DNA of 64,000 nt. Origin: Ramlibacter sp. GTDB taxonomy: Bacteria > Pseudomonadota > Gammaproteobacteria > Burkholderiales > Burkholderiaceae_C. Location: NCBI GenBank assembly GCA_019635415.1, contig JAHBZN010000002.1, positions 1,054,001 to 1,118,000 of the forward strand, written 5' to 3'. The notes beneath the pieces are model-generated. The model worked only from the letters and a program-made list of their open reading frames with translations, made no database searches and was not told where the DNA came from. The position numbers and the translations under genes were made by a program. Of the stretch, positions 14,929-24,285 are shown one piece after another (the stretch's first letter is position 1; each line of letters starts with the position of its first letter).

Positions 14929-15597
14929 ATGAAGCTCTACAACTACTTCCGCTCCTCGGCCTCGTTCCGCGTGCGCATCGCGCTCGAGCTCAAGGGCCTG
15001 CCGTATGACTACATCCCGGTGCACCTGGTCAAGGGGGAGCACAAGGCCACTGGCTACTCGGCCGTGTCGCCGAGCAATCTCGTGCCCACGCTGGAAACCG
15101 ATGCCGGCGCGCATCTGAGCCAGTCGCTGGCGATCATCGAGTACCTCGATGAAACCCACCCGTCCCCCGCGCTGCTGCCCAGCGACCCGCTGGAGCGCGC
15201 GGCCGTGCGCGCGCTGGCCCAGCTGGTGGCCTGCGAAATCCACCCCCTGAACAACCTGCGCGTGCTCAAGTACCTGGTGCGCGAGCTCAAGGTCGAGGAA
15301 GAGACCAAGAACATCTGGTACCGCCACTGGGTGCGCGATGGCCTCGAGGCCTTCGAGCGCCAGTTGCTGGCGCTGGAGGCGCAGCGCCACGCCGCCGGGC
15401 AGGCACCCTCGGTCTATTGCTGGGGCGACACGCCCACGCTGGCCGACTGCTGCCTGGTGCCGCAGATCTTCAATGGCCGGCGCTTCAACACCAACTACGA
15501 CGGCCTGCCCCGCACCATGGCCGCGTTCGATGCTTGCATGGCCCATCCGGCGTTCCAGAAGGCCCAGCCTTCCAGCTGCCCGGACAACGAGCCCTGA
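14929..15597 (+). CDS. maiA: Maleylacetoacetate / maleylpyruvate isomerase (GST zeta class)
   Basis: Glutathione-dependent cis-trans isomerase of 222 residues. The N-terminal thioredoxin fold has SSASFRVRIALELKGL (the zeta-class glutathione site) and VPTLETDAGAHLSQSLAI with the glutathione-binding Gln-Ser. The all-helical C-terminal domain has GDTPTLADCCLVPQIFNGRRF. ATG 14929 is used; a TTG three codons upstream also fits the frame. No tyrosine-pathway genes are nearby. The gentisate operon at 653-4973 lacks an isomerase, so this gene could act there on maleylpyruvate (inference). Confidence 0.85.
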   Translation: MKLYNYFRSSASFRVRIALELKGLPYDYIPVHLVKGEHKATGYSAVSPSNLVPTLETDAGAHLSQSLAIIEYLDETHPSPALLPSDPLERAAVRALAQLVACEIHPLNNLRVLKYLVRELKVEEETKNIWYRHWVRDGLEAFERQLLALEAQRHAAGQAPSVYCWGDTPTLADCCLVPQIFNGRRFNTNYDGLPRTMAAFDACMAHPAFQKAQPSSCPDNEP

Positions 15598-15603
15598 CGC
15601 CGC

Positions 15604-16416
15604 GTGCACAGCGACTGGCTTGTGCCCGACTGGCCCGCGCCTGCGACGGTGCGGGCGGTCTGCACCACGCGCGCGGGCGGTGACTCCCGCGCGCCGTATG
15701 ACAGCTTCAACCTCGGCGATCACGTCGGAGACGATCCGCAGCGCGTGGCCGCGCACCGCGAGGCGCTGCAACGTGAGCTGGGGGCGCGTCCGGTCTTCCT
15801 GCAACAGGTGCATGGCACGCAGGTGCTGGAACTGGACCCCGCCAGTGCCCACGGCACGCCGGCCGACGCCTGTCTGACATCGCAGGCCGGTCTGGCCTGC
15901 ACGATCATGGTGGCCGATTGCCTGCCGGTGCTGTTCACCGACGCCGCCGGCTCGGTCGTGGCCGCCGCCCACGCGGGCTGGCGGGGGCTGGCCGGTCAGC
16001 AAGGGCGTGGCGTGCTCGAGCAGGTCCATGAGCGTTTTGAGGCGCTAGCCCTTGCCACGCGGCCACAGTCTGCTATTGAAAATGGAGCAAATGCCGACGG
16101 GGCCGCCGCCTCCCCGCTGGCCTGGCTGGGGCCGTGCATCGGTCCCGCGGCCTTCGAGGTCGGTCCCGAGGTGAAGGCCGCATTCGAAGCCCATGACCCC
16201 GCGGCCAGCGCCCTGTTTCGCCCGCACGGCGCGGGCAAATGGCTGGCCGACCTGCCGGGGCTGGCGCGCCGGCGCCTTGCAGCCCTGGGCGTCACGCAGG
16301 TCTACGGCAATGATGGCAGCGCGCAGTGGTGCACCGTCAGCAACTCCTCACGGTTTTTCTCGCACCGGCGCGACCGCGTCAGCGGCCGCTTCGCCGCCTG
16401 CATCTGGCGCGTCTGA
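15604..16416 (+). CDS. pgeF: Peptidoglycan editing factor / polyphenol oxidase family protein with repeat insertion
   Basis: 270 residues of the YfiH (laccase-domain) family, which in E. coli removes wrong L-Ser from peptidoglycan precursors. Seen: SFNLGDHVGDDP, FLQQVHGTQVLEL, MVADCLPVLF, AAAHAGWRGLAG (catalytic His/Cys set) and AWLGPCIGPAAFEVG. Residues about 148-163 are encoded by a copy of the dispersed repeat (core 16046-16091), in a loop that is normally short before AWLGPCIGP, so the repeat appears to have expanded it in frame. GTG start at 15604, six bases after maiA. Its 3' end overlaps the convergent membrane protein gene by 69 bases. Confidence 0.87.
   Translation: MHSDWLVPDWPAPATVRAVCTTRAGGDSRAPYDSFNLGDHVGDDPQRVAAHREALQRELGARPVFLQQVHGTQVLELDPASAHGTPADACLTSQAGLACTIMVADCLPVLFTDAAGSVVAAAHAGWRGLAGQQGRGVLEQVHERFEALALATRPQSAIENGANADGAAASPLAWLGPCIGPAAFEVGPEVKAAFEAHDPAASALFRPHGAGKWLADLPGLARRRLAALGVTQVYGNDGSAQWCTVSNSSRFFSHRRDRVSGRFAACIWRV
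16046..16091 (+). repeat. Dispersed 46-bp repeat core, copy C (inside pgeF)
   Basis: Reads TAGCCC, 20 nt, GCTAT, TGAAAAT, GGAGCAAA. It lies wholly inside an intact reading frame. The encoded residues (ALATRPQSAIENGAN) use codons and residues unlike the neighbouring conserved blocks. Confidence 0.8.
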
Positions 16417-16638
16417 AGCTTCGGCCGCGCGGGCGGCCTGGAGCTCGGCCGCCTCGCGGGCCTTGATCGCGCGCTTGCGCGAAGGCCAGCCCATCAGGTA
16501 AACCACCAAGGCGACAGGGCCGACACCGTAGAGTAAAAAGGTGAAGACCGCGCCAAGCACCGTACCATTGGTGTTGGTGGCCTCGGCCACACTCATCATC
16601 AGGGCAACGTAGACCCAGGCCAACACGACAAGGTACAT
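16348..16638 (-). CDS. Small two-helix membrane protein
   Basis: 96 residues with two hydrophobic helices (about 3-18 MYLVVLAWVYVALMMS onward, and about 27-50 TVLGAVFTFLLYGVGPVALVVY), then a charged Ala/Glu/Arg-rich cytoplasmic tail starting WPSRKRAIKAREAAELQ. No domain recognised; Burkholderiales often carry such proteins beside pha genes. Start ATG at 16636-16638. Its C-terminal 69 bases overlap the end of pgeF in the antiparallel direction, and it is divergent from phaC. Confidence 0.65.
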   Translation of the reverse strand: MYLVVLAWVYVALMMSVAEATNTNGTVLGAVFTFLLYGVGPVALVVYLMGWPSRKRAIKAREAAELQAARAAEASDAPDAGGEAAADAVAPVREKP

Positions 16639-16656
16639 AAGCAAATCCGGAAAAAA

Positions 16657-16672
16657 TTGTTGCGCTGCAACA
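16657..16672. promoter_or_regulatory. Candidate PhaR-type operator upstream of phaC
   Basis: The 16-mer TTGTTGCGCTGCAACA contains the inverted repeat TGTTGC-GCT-GCAACA. A near-identical 16-mer (TTGTTGCAATGCAATA) lies at 48941-48956, upstream of the PHA depolymerase gene. PhaR regulators are known to bind TGC-rich repeats in pha promoters, so these are plausible targets; the phaR gene itself is not in the window. Confidence 0.45.
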
Positions 16673-16725
16673 TGAATCCTCAGATACTCGGGTTTACCCG
16701 AATAAAAGCAGAATCTGGAGACAAG

Positions 16726-18438
16726 ATGAATTCTGAAGCAGACTGGGCCAAGGGCGCCCAGCAATTCCAGCAGTTGTTTGGTGACAGCTGGTCCCGGGCC
16801 TTGCAGTCCTTCCAGGGGCTGGATCTGGGCCCGGCAACCGCCTCCGGCCTGACGCCCCCCGCCATCAGTTTCTCCCCCGACGCGCTGCAGCAGCTGCAGC
16901 AGCAATACGTGCAGGAAGCCACCGCGTTGTGGAACGAGGGCCTGCACGCCAACCCCGTCAGCACGGACAAGCGCTTTGCCGCCGACGCCTGGGGACACAA
17001 CCCGGTGGCTGCGTTTTCGGCGGCCGCCTACCTGCTGAACGCCCGCACGCTGATGGGCCTGGCTGACGCGGTGCAGGCCGATGCCAAGACCAAGGCCCGC
17101 ATCCGCTTTGCGGTGGAGCAGTGGATGGCGGCCTCATCGCCCAGCAATTTCCTCGCGCTCAACGCCGAGGCCCAGAAGAAGGCCGTGGAGACCCAGGGCG
17201 AGAGCATCGCCAAGGGGGTGCAGAACCTGCTGCACGACATGCGCCAGGGCCATGTGTCGATGACCGACGAGAGCGTCTTCGAGGTTGGCAGGAACGTGGG
17301 CACCACCGAAGGCGCCGTGGTGTTCGAGAACGACCTGTTCCAGCTCATCGAATACAAGCCACTGACCGCCAAGGTGCACGAGCGGCCGTTCCTGCTGGTG
17401 CCGCCGTGCATCAACAAGTTTTATATCCTCGATCTGCAGCCCGAGAACTCGCTGATCCGCTATGCCGTGGAGCAGGGCCATCGCACTTTCGTGGTGAGCT
17501 GGCGCAATCCCGACGAGTCGCTGGGCCACCTGACGTGGGACAACTACATCGAGGACGCGGCCATCAAGGCCATCCAGGTGGTGCGCGAGATCAGCGGGCA
17601 GGACAAGAAGGGCGGCCAGATCAATGCGCTGGGCTTCTGCGTGGGCGGCACCATCCTGGGCACCGCGCTGGCGGTGCTGGCGGCACGCGGCGAGAAGCCC
17701 GTGGCGTCGGCTACCTTCCTCACCACCTTCCTGGATTTCTCGGACACCGGGGTGCTGGACCTGTTCATCGACGAGGCCTTCGTCAAGTTCCGCGAGATGC
17801 AGCTGGGCCAGGGTGGCCTGCTCAAGGGGCAGGACCTGGCCAGCACCTTCAGCTTCCTGCGGCCCAACGACCTGGTGTGGAACTACGTGGTGGGCAACTA
17901 CCTCAAGGGCGAGACGCCCCCACCGTTCGACCTGCTCTACTGGAACAGCGACTCCACCAACCTGCCGGGCCCGATGTACGCCTGGTACCTGCGCAACACC
18001 TATTTCGAAAACAACCTCGTCAAGCCGGGCCACTGCACGGTGGCGGGCCAGCAGGTGGACCTGGGCAAGCTCGACATGCCCGTCTACATCTACGGTTCGC
18101 GCGAAGACCACATCGTGCCCATTGGCGGTGCCTATGCCTCCACCCAGTACCTGCCAGGCAAGAAGCGGTTCGTGATGGGCGCCTCGGGCCACATTGCCGG
18201 CGTGATCAACCCGCCGGCCAAGAAGAAGCGCAGCTACTGGACCAACGACAAGCTGCCCAGGACGCATGCCGAATGGCTCAAGGGCGCGACCGAGCACCCG
18301 GGCAGTTGGTGGACCGACTGGTCGGACTGGCTCAAGGGCCATGCTGGCAAGCTAATTGCAGCGCCCAAGGCCTACGGCAAGGGCAAATACAAAGTCATCG
18401 AAGCGGCCCCGGGCCGCTACGTCAAGGCCAAGGCCTGA
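16726..18438 (+). CDS. phaC: Class I poly(3-hydroxyalkanoate) synthase
   Basis: Polymerises (R)-3-hydroxyacyl-CoA into PHA at the granule surface. 570 residues, the usual class I size. The lipase-like box LGFCVGGT carries catalytic Cys305, with the Asp in [13 protein letters not shown] and the His in [13 protein letters not shown] completing the triad; the class I signature [17 protein letters not shown] is also present. Start ATG 16726 follows GGAG at about 16717; an in-frame ATG at 16672 is an alternative. It is followed at 31 bases by phaA and then phaB, the classical phaCAB order. Confidence 0.96.
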   Translation: MNSEADWAKGAQQFQQLFGDSWSRALQSFQGLDLGPATASGLTPPAISFSPDALQQLQQQYVQEATALWNEGLHANPVSTDKRFAADAWGHNPVAAFSAAAYLLNARTLMGLADAVQADAKTKARIRFAVEQWMAASSPSNFLALNAEAQKKAVETQGESIAKGVQNLLHDMRQGHVSMTDESVFEVGRNVGTTEGAVVFENDLFQLIEYKPLTAKVHERPFLLVPPCINKFYILDLQPENSLIRYAVEQGHRTFVVSWRNPDESLGHLTWDNYIEDAAIKAIQVVREISGQDKKGGQINALGFCVGGTILGTALAVLAARGEKPVASATFLTTFLDFSDTGVLDLFIDEAFVKFREMQLGQGGLLKGQDLASTFSFLRPNDLVWNYVVGNYLKGETPPPFDLLYWNSDSTNLPGPMYAWYLRNTYFENNLVKPGHCTVAGQQVDLGKLDMPVYIYGSREDHIVPIGGAYASTQYLPGKKRFVMGASGHIAGVINPPAKKKRSYWTNDKLPRTHAEWLKGATEHPGSWWTDWSDWLKGHAGKLIAAPKAYGKGKYKVIEAAPGRYVKAKA

Positions 18439-18469
18439 TCCCTCTCAACAAAATCCCAAGGAGATTCAC

Positions 18470-19651
18470 ATGGAAGACATCGTCATCGTTTCAGCCGTTC
18501 GCACCGCTGTGGGCAAGTTCGGCGGCTCGCTCGCCAAGATCCCCGCCACCGAACTGGGCGCCATCGTCATCAAGGAGGCCCTGGCCCGCGCCAAGGTTGA
18601 ACCCGCGCAGGTGGGCGAGGTGATCATGGGCCAGGTGCTGGCGGCGGGCGCGGGCCAGAACCCGGCGCGCCAGGCCACGCTGAAGGCCGGCCTGCCCAAG
18701 GAAGTGCCGGCCCTGACCATCAACGCCGTGTGCGGCTCCGGCCTCAAGGCCGTGATGCTGGCCGCGCAGGCCATTGCCTGGGGCGACAGCGAGATCGTGG
18801 TGGCCGGTGGCCAGGAGAACATGAGCGCCGCGCCGCACGCCTTGCCCAATTCGCGCGACGGCCAGCGCATGGGCGACTGGAAGCTGGTCGACACCATGAT
18901 CGTGGACGGCCTGTGGGACGTCTACAACCAGTACCACATGGGCGTGACCGCGGAGAACGTGGCCAAGGCCCACGACATCAGCCGCGAGAAGCAGGACGCG
19001 CTGGCGCTGGGCAGCCAGCAGAAGGCCGCCGCCGCGCAGGACGCCGGCAAGTTCAAGGACGAGATCGTCCCCGTCAGCATTCCCCAGCGCAAGGGCGACC
19101 CCGTCATTTTCGAGACCGATGAATTCATCAACAAGAAGACCAGCGCCGATGCGCTGGCCGGCTTGCGCCCGGCCTTCGACAAGGCCGGCACGGTGACCGC
19201 GGGCAATGCCTCGGGCATCAACGACGGCGCGGCCGCGCTGGTGATGATGAGTGCCAAGAAGGCCGCCGCCATGGGCCTCAAGCCGCTGGCCACGATCAAG
19301 GCTTTCGGCACCAGCGGCCTCGACCCGGCCACCATGGGCATGGGCCCGGTGCCCGCCACCCGCAAGGTGCTCGAGCGCGCGGGCTGGAAGGCCGCCGACG
19401 TGGACCTGTTCGAGCTGAACGAAGCCTTTGCGGCGCAGGCCTGCGCCGTCAACAAGGAACTGGGCATCGACGCCGCCAAGGTCAATGTCAACGGGGGCGC
19501 GATCGCCATCGGGCACCCGATCGGTGCGTCCGGTGCGCGCATCCTGGTGACGCTGCTGCACGAGATGCAGCGCCGGGACGCCAAGAAGGGCGTGGCCGCG
19601 CTGTGTATCGGCGGCGGCATGGGGGTTTCCCTCGCAGTGGAACGCGCGTAA
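18470..19651 (+). CDS. phaA: Acetyl-CoA acetyltransferase (beta-ketothiolase)
   Basis: Condenses two acetyl-CoA to acetoacetyl-CoA for PHA synthesis. 393 residues, the family norm. The nucleophile Cys88 is in [10 protein letters not shown], His349 region in [17 protein letters not shown], and the second Cys in [16 protein letters not shown] precedes the ATG at 18470. It lies between phaC and phaB, which makes the biosynthetic assignment firm. Confidence 0.95.
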   Translation: MEDIVIVSAVRTAVGKFGGSLAKIPATELGAIVIKEALARAKVEPAQVGEVIMGQVLAAGAGQNPARQATLKAGLPKEVPALTINAVCGSGLKAVMLAAQAIAWGDSEIVVAGGQENMSAAPHALPNSRDGQRMGDWKLVDTMIVDGLWDVYNQYHMGVTAENVAKAHDISREKQDALALGSQQKAAAAQDAGKFKDEIVPVSIPQRKGDPVIFETDEFINKKTSADALAGLRPAFDKAGTVTAGNASGINDGAAALVMMSAKKAAAMGLKPLATIKAFGTSGLDPATMGMGPVPATRKVLERAGWKAADVDLFELNEAFAAQACAVNKELGIDAAKVNVNGGAIAIGHPIGASGARILVTLLHEMQRRDAKKGVAALCIGGGMGVSLAVERA

Positions 19652-19734
19652 TCGGTTTAAATCGAACGAGGGCCCGCGCAGCGTCTGCGCGGATTGCTCC
19701 CAAATCTATAGCGGACAAGCAAGGAGTCAGAACA

Positions 19735-20472
19735 ATGAGCCAAAAAGTAGCGTACGTCACGGGCGGCATGGGCGGCATCGGGACCGCGATCTGCCAGCGC
19801 CTGCACAAGGAGGGCTTCAAGGTCATCGCCGGCTGCGGCCCGACGCGCGACCACGCCAAGTGGCTGGCCGAGCAGAAGGCGCTGGGCTACACGTTTTATG
19901 CCTCGGTGGGCAACGTGGGCGCCTGGGAATCCACGGTCGAAGCGTTCAGCAAGACCAAGGCCGAGCACGGCACCATCGACGTGCTGGTCAACAACGCCGG
20001 CATCACCCGCGACCGCATGTTCCTGAAGATGACGCGCGAGGACTGGGACGCAGTGATCGAGACCAACCTCAACTCCATGTTCAACGTGACCAAGCAGGTC
20101 GTCGCCGACATGGTGGAAAAGGGCTGGGGCCGCATCATCAACATCAGCTCGGTCAACGGCGAAAAGGGCCAGGCCGGCCAGACCAACTACTCGGCCGCCA
20201 AGGCCGGCATGCACGGCTTCACCATGGCGCTGGCCCAGGAGCTGGCCACCAAGGGCGTGACGGTCAACACCGTGAGCCCGGGCTACATCGGCACCGACAT
20301 GGTCAAGGCCATCCGCGAGGACGTGCTGGCCAAGATCGTGGCCACGGTGCCCGTCAAGCGCCTGGGCGAGCCCAGCGAGATCGCCTCCATCATTGCCTGG
20401 CTGGCATCGGAAGAGGGCGGCTACTCCACGGGGGCCGATTTTTCGGTCAACGGTGGCCTGCACATGGGCTGA
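19735..20472 (+). CDS. phaB: Acetoacetyl-CoA reductase (NADPH)
   Basis: Reduces acetoacetyl-CoA to (R)-3-hydroxybutyryl-CoA. 245-residue short-chain dehydrogenase: cofactor motif TGGMGGIG at 9-16, NNAG, catalytic Ser in INISSVNG and Tyr153/Lys157 in NYSAAKAG. MGGIGT and GKAGQT-like features separate PhaB from FabG. AAGGAG sits before the ATG at 19735. It is the last gene of the phaCAB operon and is followed by a strong terminator. Confidence 0.95.
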   Translation: MSQKVAYVTGGMGGIGTAICQRLHKEGFKVIAGCGPTRDHAKWLAEQKALGYTFYASVGNVGAWESTVEAFSKTKAEHGTIDVLVNNAGITRDRMFLKMTREDWDAVIETNLNSMFNVTKQVVADMVEKGWGRIINISSVNGEKGQAGQTNYSAAKAGMHGFTMALAQELATKGVTVNTVSPGYIGTDMVKAIREDVLAKIVATVPVKRLGEPSEIASIIAWLASEEGGYSTGADFSVNGGLHMG

Positions 20473-20495
20473 TGCCCCTTCCAGGCCTCACCCGG

Positions 20496-20520
20496 AAACC
20501 CGCTGCGGCGGGTTTTTGTT
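20496..20520 (+). terminator. Rho-independent terminator after phaB
   Basis: AAACCCGC and GCGGGTTT form an 8-bp stem around TGCG, followed by TTGTT. It lies 24 bases past the phaB stop and closes the phaCAB operon. Confidence 0.9.
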
Positions 20521-20581
20521 TGATGCGCGCCGAAAGGCCTGCCGGTGCCCGTGACCGGCCGCGGGCCGCGGAGGGCCGCGC

Positions 20582-21784
20582 TTGAACCTGTTCATCGGCG
20601 CCGTGGTGGCGGCCGCGGCCGCGCTGCTGTTCTCGCCCTGGCTGATGCGCGCCCGGCTGTGGCATGCCACGGTGACGCCGCTGGCCTCGATCATTGGCAG
20701 CGGCTTCCTGCTGCTGGGGCCCGTGCTGCAGTTTTCCTACGGGGCGCTGGCGCCGCTGGTCATGCTGGGCTTGTGCCTGGCGGCCTACCTGTTTGGCGCG
20801 GCCATCCGCTTCAACATCGCCCATGGCGAGGGGGACGACACGGCCAGCCCGGGCCCGCGGGGCGTCGCGGCGCTGGAGCAGGCCTCGTCCTGGGCGCTGG
20901 CGTTCGCGTACATCATTTCGGTGGCCTACTACCTCAACCTGCTGGGCGCCTTCAGCGTGAGCCTGACCCGCTACAACGACCACCGCCACGCCGTGCTGGT
21001 CACCAGCGCGGCCTACCTGATCATCCTGGGGGTGGGGTGGGCGGGCGGCCTGCGCGCTCTGGAGCGGCTGCAGTACCTCACGGTGACCACCAAGCTGGCC
21101 GTGATTGCAGGCCTGCTCGCAGGGCTGATCGTGTACTTCGGCCAGCAGGCGGCCGGCGGGCACCTGCAGGCGGCCCCGGTGCAACTGGCCTTTCCCCAGG
21201 GGCTGGCGCTGGCCTTCGGCCTGATTGTCACCGTCCAGGGTTTTGAAACCTCGCGCTACCTCGGGGCCGAGTACGACGCGGCGACCCGCATCCGGTCCAT
21301 GCGCCTGTCGCAGGGGCTGTCCACGCTGATCTACGTGGTCTACATCGCGCTGTTCAGCTATGCGTTCGAGCGCGGCCACTTCAAGCTCACCGAAACCGCC
21401 ATCGTGGACATGATGGGCGTGGTGGCGCCCGTGCTGCCGCTGCTCCTGGTGGCGGGCGCGCTGGCCGCGCAGTTCAGCGCCGCCGTGGCCGACGCCAGCG
21501 GCTCGGGCGGCCTGCTGACCGAGCTCACGCACCATCGCCTGCCGCCGCGCCAGGGCTATGCATTGCTGGTCGCGCTGGGGCTGGCGCTGACCTGGTCGGT
21601 GAACGTGTTCGACATCGTGAGCTATGCCTCTCGTGCCTTTGCGCTGTACTACGCACTGCAGGCCGCCATCGCGGCGCGCCTGGCGTCAGGCACGCGGGGC
21701 GGGCGCTGGCGGGTGCCGGCCTTTGGCGCGCTGGCCGTGCTGGGACTGGCGGCCGCGGTGTTCGGCCAGGCGGTCGCGGCATGA
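20582..21784 (+). CDS. Polytopic membrane protein, transporter-like
   Basis: 400 residues with about ten to eleven hydrophobic helices. Features: PLASIIGSGFLLLGPVL near the N-terminus, FAYIISVAYYLNLLGAF, VTVQGFETSRYLGAEYD and FAAAVADASGSGG-like glycine-rich loops, reminiscent of APC-superfamily amino-acid transporters; I cannot name the substrate. It starts with TTG at 20582, supported by GGAGGG at 20570-20575. It lies 79 bases upstream of the two-component genes, so it might be co-expressed with them. Confidence 0.7.
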   Translation: MNLFIGAVVAAAAALLFSPWLMRARLWHATVTPLASIIGSGFLLLGPVLQFSYGALAPLVMLGLCLAAYLFGAAIRFNIAHGEGDDTASPGPRGVAALEQASSWALAFAYIISVAYYLNLLGAFSVSLTRYNDHRHAVLVTSAAYLIILGVGWAGGLRALERLQYLTVTTKLAVIAGLLAGLIVYFGQQAAGGHLQAAPVQLAFPQGLALAFGLIVTVQGFETSRYLGAEYDAATRIRSMRLSQGLSTLIYVVYIALFSYAFERGHFKLTETAIVDMMGVVAPVLPLLLVAGALAAQFSAAVADASGSGGLLTELTHHRLPPRQGYALLVALGLALTWSVNVFDIVSYASRAFALYYALQAAIAARLASGTRGGRWRVPAFGALAVLGLAAAVFGQAVAA

Positions 21785-21863
21785 CGGGCGGATTGTGGAG
21801 GCCGCCTTCACAAAGGCCGGGGCGCTTGCCCTAGCATTCGGTTCACCCGGTCGTCACCCCGTC

Positions 21864-23471
21864 ATGCGCCTTCGCATCGTTCATCAACTCTCCCTGCTCA
21901 TGGTGGGCAGCGTGCTGCTCGCCGTGGCTGCCGTGGGCGGGCTGGTCGCCTGGAATTTGCAGACCGGGTTCACGGACTATCTGCGCTCGCGCGATGCGCA
22001 GCAACTCGAGCGCTTTGCCCAGGTCGTGGCGCAGCGCGTCACCCGCGACCCGTCCATGGCGCCTGGCGGCGGCCGTGGCCTGCCGATGCGCGAGCTCATG
22101 GACGAGTTCCTGACCCGCGAGGGGCTGGCTCCACCGGCCAACTGGCGGCCGCCCCCTGACGGCCGTCCGCCGCGCGCGCAGCGCCCCCCGCCGCCGCGCC
22201 GCGAAGGACCGCCGCCAGTGGCTTTCGGGGCCGCGCAACCGGGTGGCGCCCCCCCTCCGCCCGGCGCGCCGCCCGAGGTCCCTCCTGAGCCACCGCCGGA
22301 CCCCCCGCCCGTGCCCGCGCCCGAGCCGCCCCCGCGCAATGCGGCCCCGGACAGCGTCACGAGACGCATCCAGGTGGTGAACCTGCAGGGCCAGCGCATC
22401 GGGGGGCCGGAATTCCCTGAAGGCCGGGCGCTGCTGCGGGAGCCCGTCCAGGTGGACGGCCGCACGGTGGCCTATGTGCGCATGCTGCCCAGCGCCGGCC
22501 TGGAGGGGGTGGATGCCCGCTTCCTGCGCCGCCAGTACCTCGGGCTGGCCCTGGCCGCCGGGGGCAGCCTGGCGCTCGCGCTGGTTGCGGCCTGGCTGGC
22601 CGCGCGCTGGCTCGGCAGGCCGCTGGGCCGCGTGCAGGCCGCCACGCGGCGCATTGCCGGCGGTGAGCTGGATGTGGTGGTGCCCGAGTCGGGCTCACGG
22701 GAAATGGCCGACCTGATCGCCGACGTGAACCGCATGGCGGCGTCGCTCAAGTCGCTCGAAGGCGCGCGGCGCAGCTGGATCGCGCAGATTTCGCACGAGC
22801 TGCGCACACCGCTGTCGGTGCTGCTGGGGGAGCTGGAATCGATCGAGGACGGCGCGCGCCAACCCACGCCGCAGGTGCTGGCCAACCTGCGGGCCGAGGT
22901 GCTGCACCTGGTGCGGCTGGTCAATGATTTGCACACGCTGTCCATGGCCGACCTGGGCGCGCTGCGCTGCGAATTCGGCGACGGCGATGCCTCCGAGGCG
23001 CTGGCGCGCGCGGTGCAGCGCTTCGTGCCGCGGGCGCAGAAGGCGGGCCTGGCACTGGAGCTGCTGGCCGGCCCGCCCGTGCTGGCCGGCTGGGACTTTG
23101 GCCGCATCGAGCAACTGCTGACCAATCTGCTGGAAAACAGCCTGCGCTACACCACCGCCCCCGGCCGCGTGCGCGTGCAGTGGGTGGCCGAACGCCACAC
23201 CCTGGAACTGCGGGTGGAGGACACCCCGCCCGGAGTCAAGCCGCAGCAGCTGGACCAGCTCTTCGAGCCGCTGTTCCGTGCCGACCACGCCCGCCAGCGC
23301 CGGCTGCCGGCCGATGGCGACGCCCCGTCGGCCGGCAGTGGCAGCGGCCTGGGCCTGGCGATCTGCCGGGCCATCGTGCAGGCCCATGGCGGCCGCATCA
23401 GCGCCCAGGCGTCCGCGCTCGGGGGCCTGTGTATCGTCGTGAGCCTGCCTCTCAGACCGGAGCACCCATGA
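21864..23471 (+). CDS. Sensor histidine kinase with proline-rich periplasmic domain (BaeS-like)
   Basis: 535 residues. Membrane helices at about 9-31 and 226-249 bracket a periplasmic domain, followed by HAMP (about 250-300), HisKA with H311 in SHELRTPLSVLLGE, and an HATPase domain (LTNLLENSLRYT, GSGSGLGLAICRAIVQAHGG). The periplasmic part contains a stretch at residues 91-157 in which 33 of 67 residues are proline, absent from ordinary BaeS. The response regulator start overlaps its stop by four bases. The signal is probably envelope stress or a ligand, unknown. Confidence 0.9.
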   Translation: MRLRIVHQLSLLMVGSVLLAVAAVGGLVAWNLQTGFTDYLRSRDAQQLERFAQVVAQRVTRDPSMAPGGGRGLPMRELMDEFLTREGLAPPANWRPPPDGRPPRAQRPPPPRREGPPPVAFGAAQPGGAPPPPGAPPEVPPEPPPDPPPVPAPEPPPRNAAPDSVTRRIQVVNLQGQRIGGPEFPEGRALLREPVQVDGRTVAYVRMLPSAGLEGVDARFLRRQYLGLALAAGGSLALALVAAWLAARWLGRPLGRVQAATRRIAGGELDVVVPESGSREMADLIADVNRMAASLKSLEGARRSWIAQISHELRTPLSVLLGELESIEDGARQPTPQVLANLRAEVLHLVRLVNDLHTLSMADLGALRCEFGDGDASEALARAVQRFVPRAQKAGLALELLAGPPVLAGWDFGRIEQLLTNLLENSLRYTTAPGRVRVQWVAERHTLELRVEDTPPGVKPQQLDQLFEPLFRADHARQRRLPADGDAPSAGSGSGLGLAICRAIVQAHGGRISAQASALGGLCIVVSLPLRPEHP

Positions 23472-24175
23472 ACACTCCCGCCCCGCGCCGCATCCTGATC
23501 GTGGAGGATGACCTGCGCATCGCCGACATGCTGGACAACTACCTGCAGGCCCAGGGCTTTGCCACCACCCTGATTGCCAACGGACTGCAGGTGGTGCCCG
23601 AAGTGCAGCGCATGGAGCCGGCGCTGATGCTGCTGGACATCATGCTGCCGGGGCAGGACGGGGTGGAGGTGTGCCGCGAGGTGCGCCGCTTCTCGGCCGT
23701 GCCGATCATCATGGTGACGGCGCGCATCGACGAGATCGACCGGCTCATCGGCCTGGAGGTGGGGGCCGACGACTACGTGTGCAAGCCCTTCAGCCCGCGC
23801 GAGGTGGTGGCGCGCATCAAGGCGTTGCTGCGCCGCGCCGAAGGGCGGCTCGGTCCGGGCACGCCGTCACATGGTTTCCGGGTGGACGACAGCGCCATGC
23901 GCATTGCCTGGGAGGAGCACTGGCTGCCGCTGACGCCGCTGGAGTTTCGCCTGCTCAAGCGGCTGCTGTCGCGGCCGGGCCATGTGTTCTCGCGCAATGC
24001 GCTGCTGGAGAGCGTGCACGAAGACTTTCGCGACACCACCGACCGTGCCATCGACAGCCACATCAAGAACCTGCGGCGCAAGATCGGCAAGCTGCGCCCG
24101 CAGGGCTCGGCGATTGTGTCGGTCTATGGCATGGGCTACCGCTTCGATCCGGACGCGGAAGACGCCGTGGCGTGA
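23468..24175 (+). CDS. OmpR-family response regulator (BaeR-like)
   Basis: 235 residues: receiver domain with acidic ED pair (13-15), phosphoacceptor D57 in LLDIMLPG, Thr in MVTAR and Lys in CKPFSPRE, then an OmpR winged helix (LTPLEFRLLKRLLSRPGHVF, DRAIDSHIKNLRRKI, YGMGYRF). Partner of the overlapping kinase gene. Targets may include the adjacent transporter-like gene (inference). Confidence 0.93.
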   Translation: MNTPAPRRILIVEDDLRIADMLDNYLQAQGFATTLIANGLQVVPEVQRMEPALMLLDIMLPGQDGVEVCREVRRFSAVPIIMVTARIDEIDRLIGLEVGADDYVCKPFSPREVVARIKALLRRAEGRLGPGTPSHGFRVDDSAMRIAWEEHWLPLTPLEFRLLKRLLSRPGHVFSRNALLESVHEDFRDTTDRAIDSHIKNLRRKIGKLRPQGSAIVSVYGMGYRFDPDAEDAVA

Positions 24176-24285
24176 CCTGGTTCACGCTGGCGGGCGCAAT
24201 GTGAAGCTGGCCCTGGCATTCAATCCACAGTGCCTCCACAAATCGTTTTGACAATGAAACCAGCATCAAACGACGGAGGCGCCCC

